Assembly (NCBI GenBank): GCA_029964075.1
Contig: CM057148.1
Location: 26,777,916 to 26,841,915, forward strand
Source of the DNA: Patiria pectinifera
Lineage: Eukaryota; Echinodermata; Asteroidea; Valvatida; Asterinidae
Reading direction: 5' to 3'
Length of the DNA: 64,000 nt
Shown here: positions 8,393-16,698 of the stretch, piece by piece
Numbering within the stretch: position 1 is the first letter of the stretch
Layout: every line of letters begins with the position of its first letter
Program-made: the position numbers and the translations under genes
Notes under the pieces: model-generated
Told to the model about the DNA's origin: nothing
The model's input: only the letters and a program-made list of their open reading frames with translations
Database searches by the model: none

Positions 8393-8519
8393 GAATTAAC
8401 GTCAAAGTGAACTGGCCGTATTCCAAGTCTTTCTATTTTCGACGCCGATTCCCGGTGTCACAATATGAAGAGCATTGCTATTATTAAGTCATCCAATTAC
8501 ATTAAAGCATTTTAAAGAA

Positions 8520-8605
8520 CGGTCGTCGTCGAGCTACCAGAGCCTAGTGGATAGCGAGATGAGCTATGGATACAAAGATCCCTGGTTCGAATCCTCGTCG
8601 TCGCT
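8520..8605 (+). mobile_element. tRNA-Arg-like SINE head or tRNA pseudogene
   Basis: It holds an A-box-like GCCTAGTGGATA and an exact B-box GGTTCGAATCC with the spacing of a tRNA, and AAGAT before the T arm as in tRNA-Arg. The acceptor, anticodon and T stems do not pair properly, so it is not a working tRNA. The 3' end of the element and any target duplication were not found. Region 8463-8519 before it and 8606-8915 after it hold nothing else I recognise. Confidence 0.5.
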
Positions 8606-8915
8606 GCTCATTTTCAGGGACTATTTTTCTTCTCTAAATTTGAGATAATTTTAATTTAAGGGAAAAGGAGAATGAGAACCTAAGTGTCTTGCAGTGATTC
8701 AAAGGACAAACTGAATTATGCATGACTTGGCCCCAACCCTCCTAGGAAAAAAATACGCGTACCGCGTGACGATGCGTTTCGGCCCAAATTTGATGGATGA
8801 TACCCCGAATCACACATGTATTTTTCTTTCACTCGTGCGGAAAGGAGCCCTGCTAATTTCCCTTGTCGTCGTGCGCACGTGACGGAATTTTTTTATTTAT
8901 TTTTTTATTTTGTAG

Positions 8916-9108
8916 TTTGTGTACCCCAAAAAAAATATGCCGGATAGTATTACTTATGACGATTTTAGAGACTTCTATCAAGGAAAAAACAGAGAAATCC
9001 TGGACACATTGAGAGAAAATGACCCAAATGTTTGGACCCTGTACATGTTCAATGGACCGCTTATGCTTCCGCCTCACGGCCCTCATTTGCATACGTTATC
9101 ATTCTCTG
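8916..9108 (+). CDS. Candidate internal exon, product not recognised
   Basis: A T-rich tract ending TTTTGTAG (AG at 8914-8915) precedes an open stretch of 193 bases. The stretch ends at CTCTG followed by GTAAAA (GT at 9109-9110). The peptide starts VYPKKNMPDSITYDDF and ends near PHLHTLSF, with balanced codon use and aromatic residues unlike a random AT-rich frame. ITYDDF could be the second half of an EF-hand loop, but the first half is absent. It ends in phase 1, which does not fit the Ly6 exon at 9332 (phase 0), so the two are probably not joined directly. It could also be part of an old repeat. Confidence 0.3.
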
Positions 9109-9175
9109 GTAAAAAAAAAGGTTTATCGGCCGGGGAAACAGCGATGAAATCTATTTGATGGTACTGTTCTGTAAC

Positions 9176-9250
9176 ACCCACACCCCAAAAATACACAAAT
9201 AAACAAACACCCCAACAACCCAACCCCCAACAAACAAACAAACAAAAACT
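9176..9250 (+). repeat. C/A-rich low-complexity tract
   Basis: The + strand is almost only A and C (ACACCCAC, AACAAACAAACA) for about 75 bases, in the presumed intron before the Ly6 exon. A short (TTTA)n run follows at about 9297-9313. Confidence 0.8.
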
Positions 9251-9331
9251 GCTGTGGTCCTTTAACCATGCACAATGAAAATAAATGGGCACGTGTTATT
9301 TATTTATTTATTCTAATTCTTTTTTTTTCAG

Positions 9332-9628
9332 ATCTCACAAATGGAAATGGCTGCAGTTGGTGGTCAGGTTCAACAAATGACTGTGTACATGCGCGGGTGT
9401 CAAAACAGGGCTGTGGAAGGACCTTGTATTGACATAGACGGCATGGAAGTAGTAGCAGGGCAGACAATAACTCAGACATGCTGCGAGGGGGCGCTTTGCA
9501 ACGGCATGGAAGCAGCAGGACAGACAACGACTCAGACAAGCTGCGAGGGGGCGCTGTGCAACAACGCTGCGCTGATTCAATTAAGTATTGCGCTTATCCT
9601 TGCGCCGCTCTGCGCATTGGTGTTCTAA
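9332..9628 (+). CDS. Terminal exon of a Ly6/uPAR-type GPI-anchored protein
   Basis: A strong acceptor (CTAAT branch-like motif, poly-T, CAG at 9329-9331) opens a frame to TAA at 9626-9628. It reads TVYMRGC, then a Cys-poor stretch, then TCCEGALCN. The CC-X4-CN ending is the hallmark of the last strand of Ly6/uPAR three-finger domains. The tail (NNAALIQLSIALILAPLCALVF) is short, hydrophobic and C-terminal, as in a GPI-attachment signal, with Asn as a likely cleavage residue. The protein would sit on the outer cell surface. Upstream exons with the signal peptide and the first Cys residues are not identified. Odd feature: the terminal motif is duplicated in tandem, and the second copy lacks one Cys. 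Confidence 0.75.
   Translation: MSQMEMAAVGGQVQQMTVYMRGCQNRAVEGPCIDIDGMEVVAGQTITQTCCEGALCNGMEAAGQTTTQTSCEGALCNNAALIQLSIALILAPLCALVF
9440..9562 (+). repeat. In-frame 63/60-bp tandem duplication in the Ly6 exon
   Basis: Copy 1 (9440-9502) and copy 2 (9503-9562) both read GMEV/GMEA, AGQT.TQT, then .CEGALCN. Copy 2 is one codon shorter. The CC pair of copy 1 is SC in copy 2. The frame is kept through both copies. Confidence 0.9.
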
Positions 9629-10855
9629 ACTGTCTAGTGTTCTCTCGCGCGCACCGTAAATCTTCCCATTTTTTAACTCGAGTATTTAACTCAAGTTGTA
9701 GGTTGTACTAGTTTAGACCCACAGCCAATATCATAAAGTCACTAAGCACAAACATTCAATTACCCCAGGAATTGTTTACAAAGCAAACCACAAACACAAT
9801 TTAAAAAAAGAAAAAAAAACAACGTTACTGCAGTGCAAAATGCATGGCGAGTTGTACATTGCTTTGGAACTGTTTCTTAGCTGATGTTGCTTAGTTTATA
9901 CATAACCATGCTAAGTAGTAATGTTTCTATTTAATGACTTCGTGAAATTGGGCTCCGAGCCGGTGCGCATGCGTATTGTCATCCAGTCATATGTCAATCT
10001 TGACCTTTGGCAAGGCATGGTGATCTTAGGATTTATACTTACTTCAATTTTTTCGTGTCAAGATTAGTAGAAATGTGTTTACACATTTTTTATTTTAGAC
10101 TTTCTTAGTTTTTTTAACTGCTGATTTCTATGCATTGTATTGGTTCAATGGATGCGAACAATGTCAACCAAATGCACAATTTATTCCAGTCAAAATCACC
10201 AATGGCCGGGTCTGTGGACAAAACCAATATCATCAAATCAAAACTCTCAGAATGGATTTGTAATATGTACAAAATGACGTTAATTCCTGAGCAAATATAA
10301 AATAAATATATTCAAACGAAGAGACATAGATTAATGAAATCCTGCCAATTGACCTATTGCCGTTTGCGAGTTAGCCACGCCCTTTAGACCAACCTATGGA
10401 ATCTGTGTACGTTAAGCTTGTTTGTCTCAGATTTTGAGCGTTTTGCGTCCATCATGTAATTGGACAAAATTTCACAAGTTGAGTTGACGTGATTCAACCG
10501 CTCTAGGTTAATTATCGCATAATAGAAGTAAAGCGTATAATAACAAGAAATATTCCCCTATGCATTGTAATGGGCCATGCATATTTATATAACCTTTGAC
10601 CTATACCTCCCATGGTTACTTGATTACTGTACACATGGAGCGTGGAACATGACCTACACAACTTCACCTAATACATCGCCTAGTCTTGTCATTATTCTAC
10701 ATGTATTATCATATCACATGCATCAAATATGTACATTTCTTTCTCTGCGATATGGGAAATTGGAAACAATGCGATTGGGAATACTGTATTTTATTCTTTT
10801 TTTGTGTGTATAATGTCAGTTTAGGCGCCCCATAGCGTGGCGTACCTTTCTACCC
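9629..10855 (+). other. Presumed 3' UTR of the Ly6 gene, then AT-rich non-coding DNA
   Basis: No frame here resembles a protein. The first part is probably the 3' UTR, up to an AATAAA at 10301. From about 10320 to 10855 I see nothing I can name. Confidence 0.5.
10301..10306 (+). terminator. Possible polyadenylation signal of the Ly6 gene
   Basis: AATAAA 673 bp after the stop codon, in AT-rich sequence. It is the clearest hexamer on this strand after the stop, but alternatives cannot be excluded. Confidence 0.35.
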
Positions 10856-10880
10856 AATTCAATTCAATTCAATTCAATTT
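10856..10880 (-). repeat. (TTGAA)n tail of the LINE
   Basis: Four AATTC units plus a partial one on the + strand, that is TTGAA repeats on the - strand, at the 3' terminus of the LINE. Short tandem tails in place of poly-A are typical of CR1/L2-like elements. Confidence 0.75.
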
Positions 10881-11573
10881 ATTATACTCGTCACGTAAAA
10901 AACATGAAAATTGATTTCCAGTGTGCATTATACATGTACAATAAGACCACAGATATATACGAATGTAAAATAAATACAATTTGATGTAAAAAAAAAAGGT
11001 ACTATAAGATATTAACACAATGACAGACTATATTTACAGAAAAATTGTTTATCAAAAATTACAAAGTTGTCATCCAACAAATAAAGACACCAGATTGTTA
11101 GAACAAGGAACCTAGTAAAAGACACAATTAAAAAGAGTTCTTTACAATAAAAACACGTGTGTGGATGCCAGCATACTAGGAAAAAAGGACAAGACAAAAA
11201 AAAACAGGGGATTATCTTTTGAATTGAGTGTTGAATAGATGGCATGCATTAGGCAAGAATGACATTCTGAAGCGCTTAGAGCGGTTCGTGGAGGGCGAAT
11301 TCTTCCTGATTTGTTGACAACCACCGAAGAATGGAGCGGATGAGTAGGATCTTGCATTATGTCTTGTAGCTTAGAGATAATTGCAGATTCAAACATACAA
11401 TGTAAGTCCTTAACGTCCAGGCCATTTGTTTTGGAGGCCAATTTGGTGACACGTTCCAGTCTGTGTCTGTCCATGGCTCCTAGGTTACCGTACCAGGCAA
11501 TCATACATAAGGTGATGATAGAATGTACTGAAGGTGATGATAGAAAAGGCTTAAGCTTTCGTTAATCTGTGTA
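10856..11573 (-). mobile_element. 5'-truncated LINE, C-terminal end of the reverse transcriptase ORF and 3' UTR
   Basis: On the - strand the frame ending at 11142 reads MIAWYGNLGAMDRHRLERV, then ASKTNGL and DIMQDPTHPLHSS, then SGRIRPPRT. This matches the conserved C-terminal end of CR1/L2/Jockey-type LINE ORF2 proteins (WYGNL, RL..V...ASK, DP.HPL, SGR.R). The frame continues upstream to about 11570, where an in-frame stop marks decay or the truncation point. The 3' UTR ends in a TTGAA tandem tail at 10856-10880. It has no catalytic RT core and is a dead fragment. Confidence 0.8.
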
Positions 11574-11938
11574 TATTCGTGTGGATTGAGATAGGATTAA
11601 CTGATGATAATTATTCACATCTTCGATGAGTTTGGTTGATGTTGAGCGTTATACGGAACGGGGCAATGCTTGGACAAAATGATGCAGTGTACTCTAGAAA
11701 AATTACTATGCCATGTATAATTCCTTGCTCTATGTTCAGGCCTACTTTTGTCTTAATACGTCTCAGCCTTAATCACCGGAGTCTGTCTGGTATAATTGTC
11801 GCATTCGTTCAATTTTAATATTTTTCCAGTTTTGTAGCTGTTAACCTTATAACCTGCGATAATTAAATAAGCGATTATACAAGAATGTGTTTCATTCCGT
11901 CATTAATTTGTTGTATTAAAACAGTAAATTGTTAACTA
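11574..11938. other. Unassigned AT-rich DNA
   Basis: Between the LINE fragment and the candidate signal-peptide exon I see no coding frame, RNA gene or repeat I can support. If the exon at 11941-12009 is real, this is its first intron. Confidence 0.5.
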
Positions 11939-11940
11939 AC

Positions 11941-12009
11941 TGAGAACGGTTGACCAATCGTGAATAGAGTAATGAAGATACAAAGAGTTACAGTTGAACG
12001 TGCCTTCAT
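11941..12009 (-). CDS. Candidate first coding exon with a signal peptide
   Basis: Reading the - strand from ATG at 12009, 23 codons give MKARSTVTLCIFITLFTIGQ followed by PFS. This is a short basic start, a hydrophobic core and a polar end, as in a secretory signal peptide. The exon would end in phase 0 at a donor GTTAGT (GT at 11940-11939). A TATA box lies about 95 bases upstream, so the whole looks like a compact promoter plus first exon of a secreted or membrane protein. Following exons were not found. The donor is weak, and the frame reads into a stop two codons later if it is not spliced. Confidence 0.4.
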
Positions 12010-12102
12010 ATTGAGACAAGATGAGATGTTGCAAAAGTGCAAGCCAGACTTTGACACTAGTGACAGGATTTGTGCATGACCCAGAGTGTCACGGAAGCAC
12101 TC

Positions 12103-12109
12103 TTTTATA
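12103..12109 (-). promoter_or_regulatory. TATA box of the candidate - strand gene
   Basis: TATAAAA on the - strand, flanked CTATAAAAGAG. Transcription would start near 12075, leaving a 5' UTR of about 65 bases before the ATG at 12009. Confidence 0.45.
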
Positions 12110-12234
12110 GAAAGCACTCGGAGAGCGACACCTCCGCCAATGCTAAACAAAATCGAATCGATTTATACTTGTACCTCTGCTTGTATATGCCTGTGTTGGT
12201 CTACCTTTCCACTCTCCTGTAAAATGGTCCAGTC

Positions 12235-12734
12235 NNNNNNNNNNNNNNNNNNNNNNNNNNNNNNNNNNNNNNNNNNNNNNNNNNNNNNNNNNNNNNNNNN
12301 NNNNNNNNNNNNNNNNNNNNNNNNNNNNNNNNNNNNNNNNNNNNNNNNNNNNNNNNNNNNNNNNNNNNNNNNNNNNNNNNNNNNNNNNNNNNNNNNNNNN
12401 NNNNNNNNNNNNNNNNNNNNNNNNNNNNNNNNNNNNNNNNNNNNNNNNNNNNNNNNNNNNNNNNNNNNNNNNNNNNNNNNNNNNNNNNNNNNNNNNNNNN
12501 NNNNNNNNNNNNNNNNNNNNNNNNNNNNNNNNNNNNNNNNNNNNNNNNNNNNNNNNNNNNNNNNNNNNNNNNNNNNNNNNNNNNNNNNNNNNNNNNNNNN
12601 NNNNNNNNNNNNNNNNNNNNNNNNNNNNNNNNNNNNNNNNNNNNNNNNNNNNNNNNNNNNNNNNNNNNNNNNNNNNNNNNNNNNNNNNNNNNNNNNNNNN
12701 NNNNNNNNNNNNNNNNNNNNNNNNNNNNNNNNNN
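12235..12734. other. Assembly gap, exactly 500 N
   Basis: Uniform run of N. The left edge of the satellite array coincides with this gap, so the junction with unique DNA is not seen. Confidence 1.
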
Positions 12735-15700
12735 AAGGGCTGTCAGCGCCAGCCGACATGGCTCTCATGTGTCGCGGTCTAAAGGTACCTTATCATGGAT
12801 GGATTTTGACAAACTATACCTTGTTGGATGGCGGATGAATGGGTCAACAAGCTGACAAATCGGCAAAGCTTCAGACTTGAAACTTTTGGAGTGAGCCCCA
12901 GACGTAGGTGCATGATGCCCCCAGTTTCGTTTTTGTGCAGTAAGTCCCATAGCAAGGGCTGTCAGCGCCAGCCGACATGGCTCTCATGTGTCGCGGTCTA
13001 AAGGTACCTTATCATGGATGGATTTTGACAAACTATACCTTGTTGGATGGCGGATGAATGGGTCAACAAGCTGACAAATCGGCAAAGCTTCAGACTTGAA
13101 ACTTTTGGAGTGAGCCCCAGACGTAGGTGCATGATGCCCCCAGTTTCGTTTTTGTGCAGTAAGTCCCATAGCAAGGGCTGTCAGCGCCAGCCGACATGGC
13201 TCTCATGTGTCGCGGTCTAAAGGTACCTTATCATGGATGGATTTTGACAAACTATACCTTGTTGGATGGCGGATGAATGGGTCAACAAGCTGACAAATCG
13301 GCAAAGCTTCAGACTTGAAACTTTTGGAGTGAGCCTCAGACGTAGGTGCATGATGCCCCCAGTTTCGTTTTTGTGCAGTAAGTCCCATAGCAAGGGCTGT
13401 CAGCGCCAGCCGACATGGCTCTCATGTGTCGCGGTCTAAAGGTACCTTATCATGGATGGATTTTGACAAACTATACCTTGTTGGATGGCGGATGAATGGG
13501 TCAACAAGCTGACAAATCGGCAAAGCTTCAGACTTGAAACTTTTGGAGTGAGCCCCAGACGTAGGTACATGATGCCCCCAGTTTCGTTTTGTGCAGTAAG
13601 TCCCATAGCAAGGGCTGTCAGCGCCAGCCGACATGGCTCTCATGTGTCGCGGTCTAAAGGTACCTTATCATGGATGGATTTTGACAAACTATACCTTGTT
13701 GGATGGCGGATGAATGGGTCAACAAGCTGACAAATCGGCAAAGCTTCAGACTTGAAACTTTTGGAGTGAGCCTCAGACGTAGGTGCATGATGCCCCAGTT
13801 TCGTTTTTGTGCAGTAAGTCCCATAGCAAGGGCTGTCAGCGCCAGCCGACATGGCTCTCATGTGTCGCGGTCTAAAGGTACCTTATCATGGATGGATTTT
13901 GACAAACTATACCTTGTTGGATGGCGGATGAATGGGTCAACAAGCTGACAAATCGGCAAAGCTTCAGACTTGAAACTTTTGGAGTGAGCCTCAGACGTAG
14001 GTGCATGATGCCCCAGTTTCGTTTTTGTGCAGTAAGTCCCATAGCAAGGGCTGTCAGCGCCAGCCGACATGGCTCTCATGTGTCGCGGTCTAAAGGTACC
14101 TTATCATGGATGGATTTTGACAAACTATACCTTGTTGGATGGCGGATGAATGGGTCAACAAGCTGACAAATCGGCAAAGCTTCAGACTTGAAACTTTTGG
14201 AGTGAGCCTCAGACGTAGGTGCATGATGCCCCCAGTTTCGTTTTTGTGCAGTAAGTCCCATAGCAAGGGCTGTCAGCGCCAGCCGACATGGCTCTCATGT
14301 GTCGCGGTCTAAAGGTACCTTATCATGGATGGATTTTGACAAACTATACCTTGTTGGATGGCGGATGAATGGGTCAACAAGCTGACAAATCGGCAAAGCT
14401 TCAGACTTGAAACTTTTGGAGTGAGCCTCAGACGTAGGTGCATGATGCCCCAGTTTCGTTTTTGTGCAGTAAGTCCCATAGCAAGGGCTGTCAGCGCCAG
14501 CCGACATGGCTCTCATGTGTCGCGGTCTAAAGGTACCTTATCATGGATGGATTTTGACAAACTATACCTTGTTGGATGGCGGATGAATGGGTCAACAAGC
14601 TGACAAATCGGCAAAGCTTCAGACTTGAAACTTTTGGAGTGAGCCTCAGACGTAGGTACATGATGCCCCCAGTTTCGTTTTTGTGCAGTAAGTCCCATAG
14701 CAAGGGCTGTCAGCGCCAGCCGACATGGCTCTCATGTGTCGCGGTCTAAAGGTACCTTATCATGGATGGATTTTGACAAACTATACCTTGTTGGATGGCG
14801 GATGAATGGGTCAACAAGCTGACAAATCGGCAAAGCTTCAGACTTGAAACTTTTGGAGTGAGCCTCAGACGTAGGTGCATGATGCCCCCAGTTTCGTTTT
14901 TGTGCAGTAAGTCCCATAGCAAGGGCTGTCAGCGCCAGCCGACATGGCTCTCATGTGTCGCGGTCTAAAGGTACCTTATCATGGATGGATTTTGACAAAC
15001 TATACCTTGTTGGATGGCGGATGAATGGGTCAACAAGCTGACAAATCGGCAAAGCTTCAGACTTGAAACTTTTGGAGTGAGCCTCAGACGTAGGTGCATG
15101 ATGCCCCCAGTTTCGTTTTTGTGCAGTAAGTCCCATAGCAAGGGCTGTCAGCGCCAGCCGACATGGCTCTCATGTGTCGCGGTCTAAAGGTACCTTATCA
15201 TGGATGGATTTTGACAAACTATACCTTGTTGGATGGCGGATGAATGGGTCAACAAGCTGACAAATCGGCAAAGCTTCAGACTTGAAACTTTTGGAGTGAG
15301 CCCCAGACGTAGGTGCATGATGCCCCCAGTTTCGTTTTTGTGCAGTAAGTCCCATAGCAAGGGCTGTCAGCGCCAGCCGACATGGCTCTCATGTGTCGCG
15401 GTCTAAAGGTACCTTATCATGGATGGATTTTGACAAACTATACCTTGTTGGATGGCAGATGAATGGGTCAACAAGCTGACAAATCGGCAAAGCTTCAGAC
15501 TTGAAACTTTTGGAGTGAGCCTCAGACGTAGGTACATGATGCCCCCAGTTTCGTTTTTGTGCAGTAAGTCCCATAGCAAGGGCTGTCAGCGCCAGCCGAC
15601 ATGGCTCTCATGTGTCGCGGTCTAAAGGTACCTTATCATGGATGGATTTTGACAAACTATACCTTGTTGGATGGCGGATGAATGGGTCAACAAGCTGACA

Positions 15701-16698
15701 AATCGGCAAAGCTTCAGACTTGAAACTTTGGAGTGAGCCTCAGACGTAGGTGCATGATGCCCCCAGTTTCGTTTTTGTGCAGTAAGTCCCATAGCAAGGG
15801 CTGTCAGCGCCAGCCGACATGGCTCTCATGTGTCGCGGTCTAAAGGTACCTTATCATGGATGGATTTTGACAAACTATACCTTGTTGGATGGCGGATGAA
15901 TGGGTCAACAAGCTGACAAATCGGCAAAGCTTCAGACTTGAAACTTTTGGAGTGAGCCTCAGACGTAGGTGCATGATGCCCCCAGTTTCGTTTTTGTGCA
16001 GTAAGTCCCATAGCAAGGGCTGTCAGCGCCAGCCGACATGGCTCTCATGTGTCGCGGTCTAAAGGTACCTTATCATGGATGGATTTTGACAAACTATACC
16101 TTGTTGGATGGCGGATGAATGGGTCAACAAGCTGACAAATCGGCAAAGCTTCAGACTTGAAACTTTTGGAGTGAGCCCCAGACGTAGGTGCATGATGCCC
16201 GCAGTTTAGTTTTTGTGCAGTAAGTCCCATAGCAAGGGCTGTCAGCGCCAGCCGACATGGCTCTCATGTGTCGCGGTCTAAAGGTACCTTATCATGGATG
16301 GATTTTGACAAACTATACCTTGTTGGATGGCGGATGAATGGGTCAACAAGCTGACAAATCGGCAAAGCTTCAGACTTGAAACTTTTGAGTGAGCTCAGAC
16401 GTAGGTGCATGATGCCCCCAGTTTCGTTTTTGTGCAGTAAGTCCTATAGCAAGGGCTGTCAGCGCCAGCCGACATGGCTCTCATGTGTCGCGGTCTAAAG
16501 GTACCTTATCATAGATGGATTTTGACAAACTATACCTTGTTGGATGGCGGATTAATGGGTCAACAATCTGACAAATCGGCAAATCTTCAGACTTGAAACT
16601 TTTGGAGTGAGCCTCAGACGTAGGTGCATGATGCCCCAGTCCGTTTTTGTGCAGTAAAGTCCCATAGCAAGGGCTGTCAGCGCCAACCGACATGGCTC

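Larger units (their letters stand above)
1..8462 (+). mobile_element. Ty3/Gypsy LTR retrotransposon, 5' LTR outside the window
   Basis: The order is leader, gag, protease, reverse transcriptase, RNase H, integrase, polypurine tract, 3' LTR. Integrase after RNase H is the Ty3/Gypsy (Metaviridae) order. The 3' LTR begins TGTGAC and ends GTCACA. Its terminal sequence is not found near base 1, so the window opens inside the element and the primer-binding site and 5' LTR must lie upstream. Gag and pol are otherwise intact apart from one TGA in pol, which suggests a fairly young insertion. No envelope-like ORF follows pol. The clade within Ty3/Gypsy was not determined. Target-site duplication cannot be tested without the 5' end. 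Confidence 0.95.
7738..8462 (+). repeat. 3' long terminal repeat, 725 bp
   Basis: It starts TGTGAC and ends GTCACA, a 6-bp terminal inverted repeat with the canonical TG...CA ends, directly after the polypurine tract. It holds the 19-bp repeats, the duplicated 52-bp block, an intron-like segment and an AATAAA at 8387. The matching 5' LTR is outside the window, so the boundaries rest on motif evidence and not on alignment of two copies. Confidence 0.88.

Noticed and set aside
8520-8605. Functional tRNA gene
   Set aside because: Acceptor, anticodon and T stems do not pair, although the B-box is intact.
8916-9628. One gene joining the exon at 8916-9108 to the Ly6 exon at 9332-9628
   Set aside because: The first ends in phase 1 and the second must be read in phase 0, so direct joining breaks the Ly6 frame.
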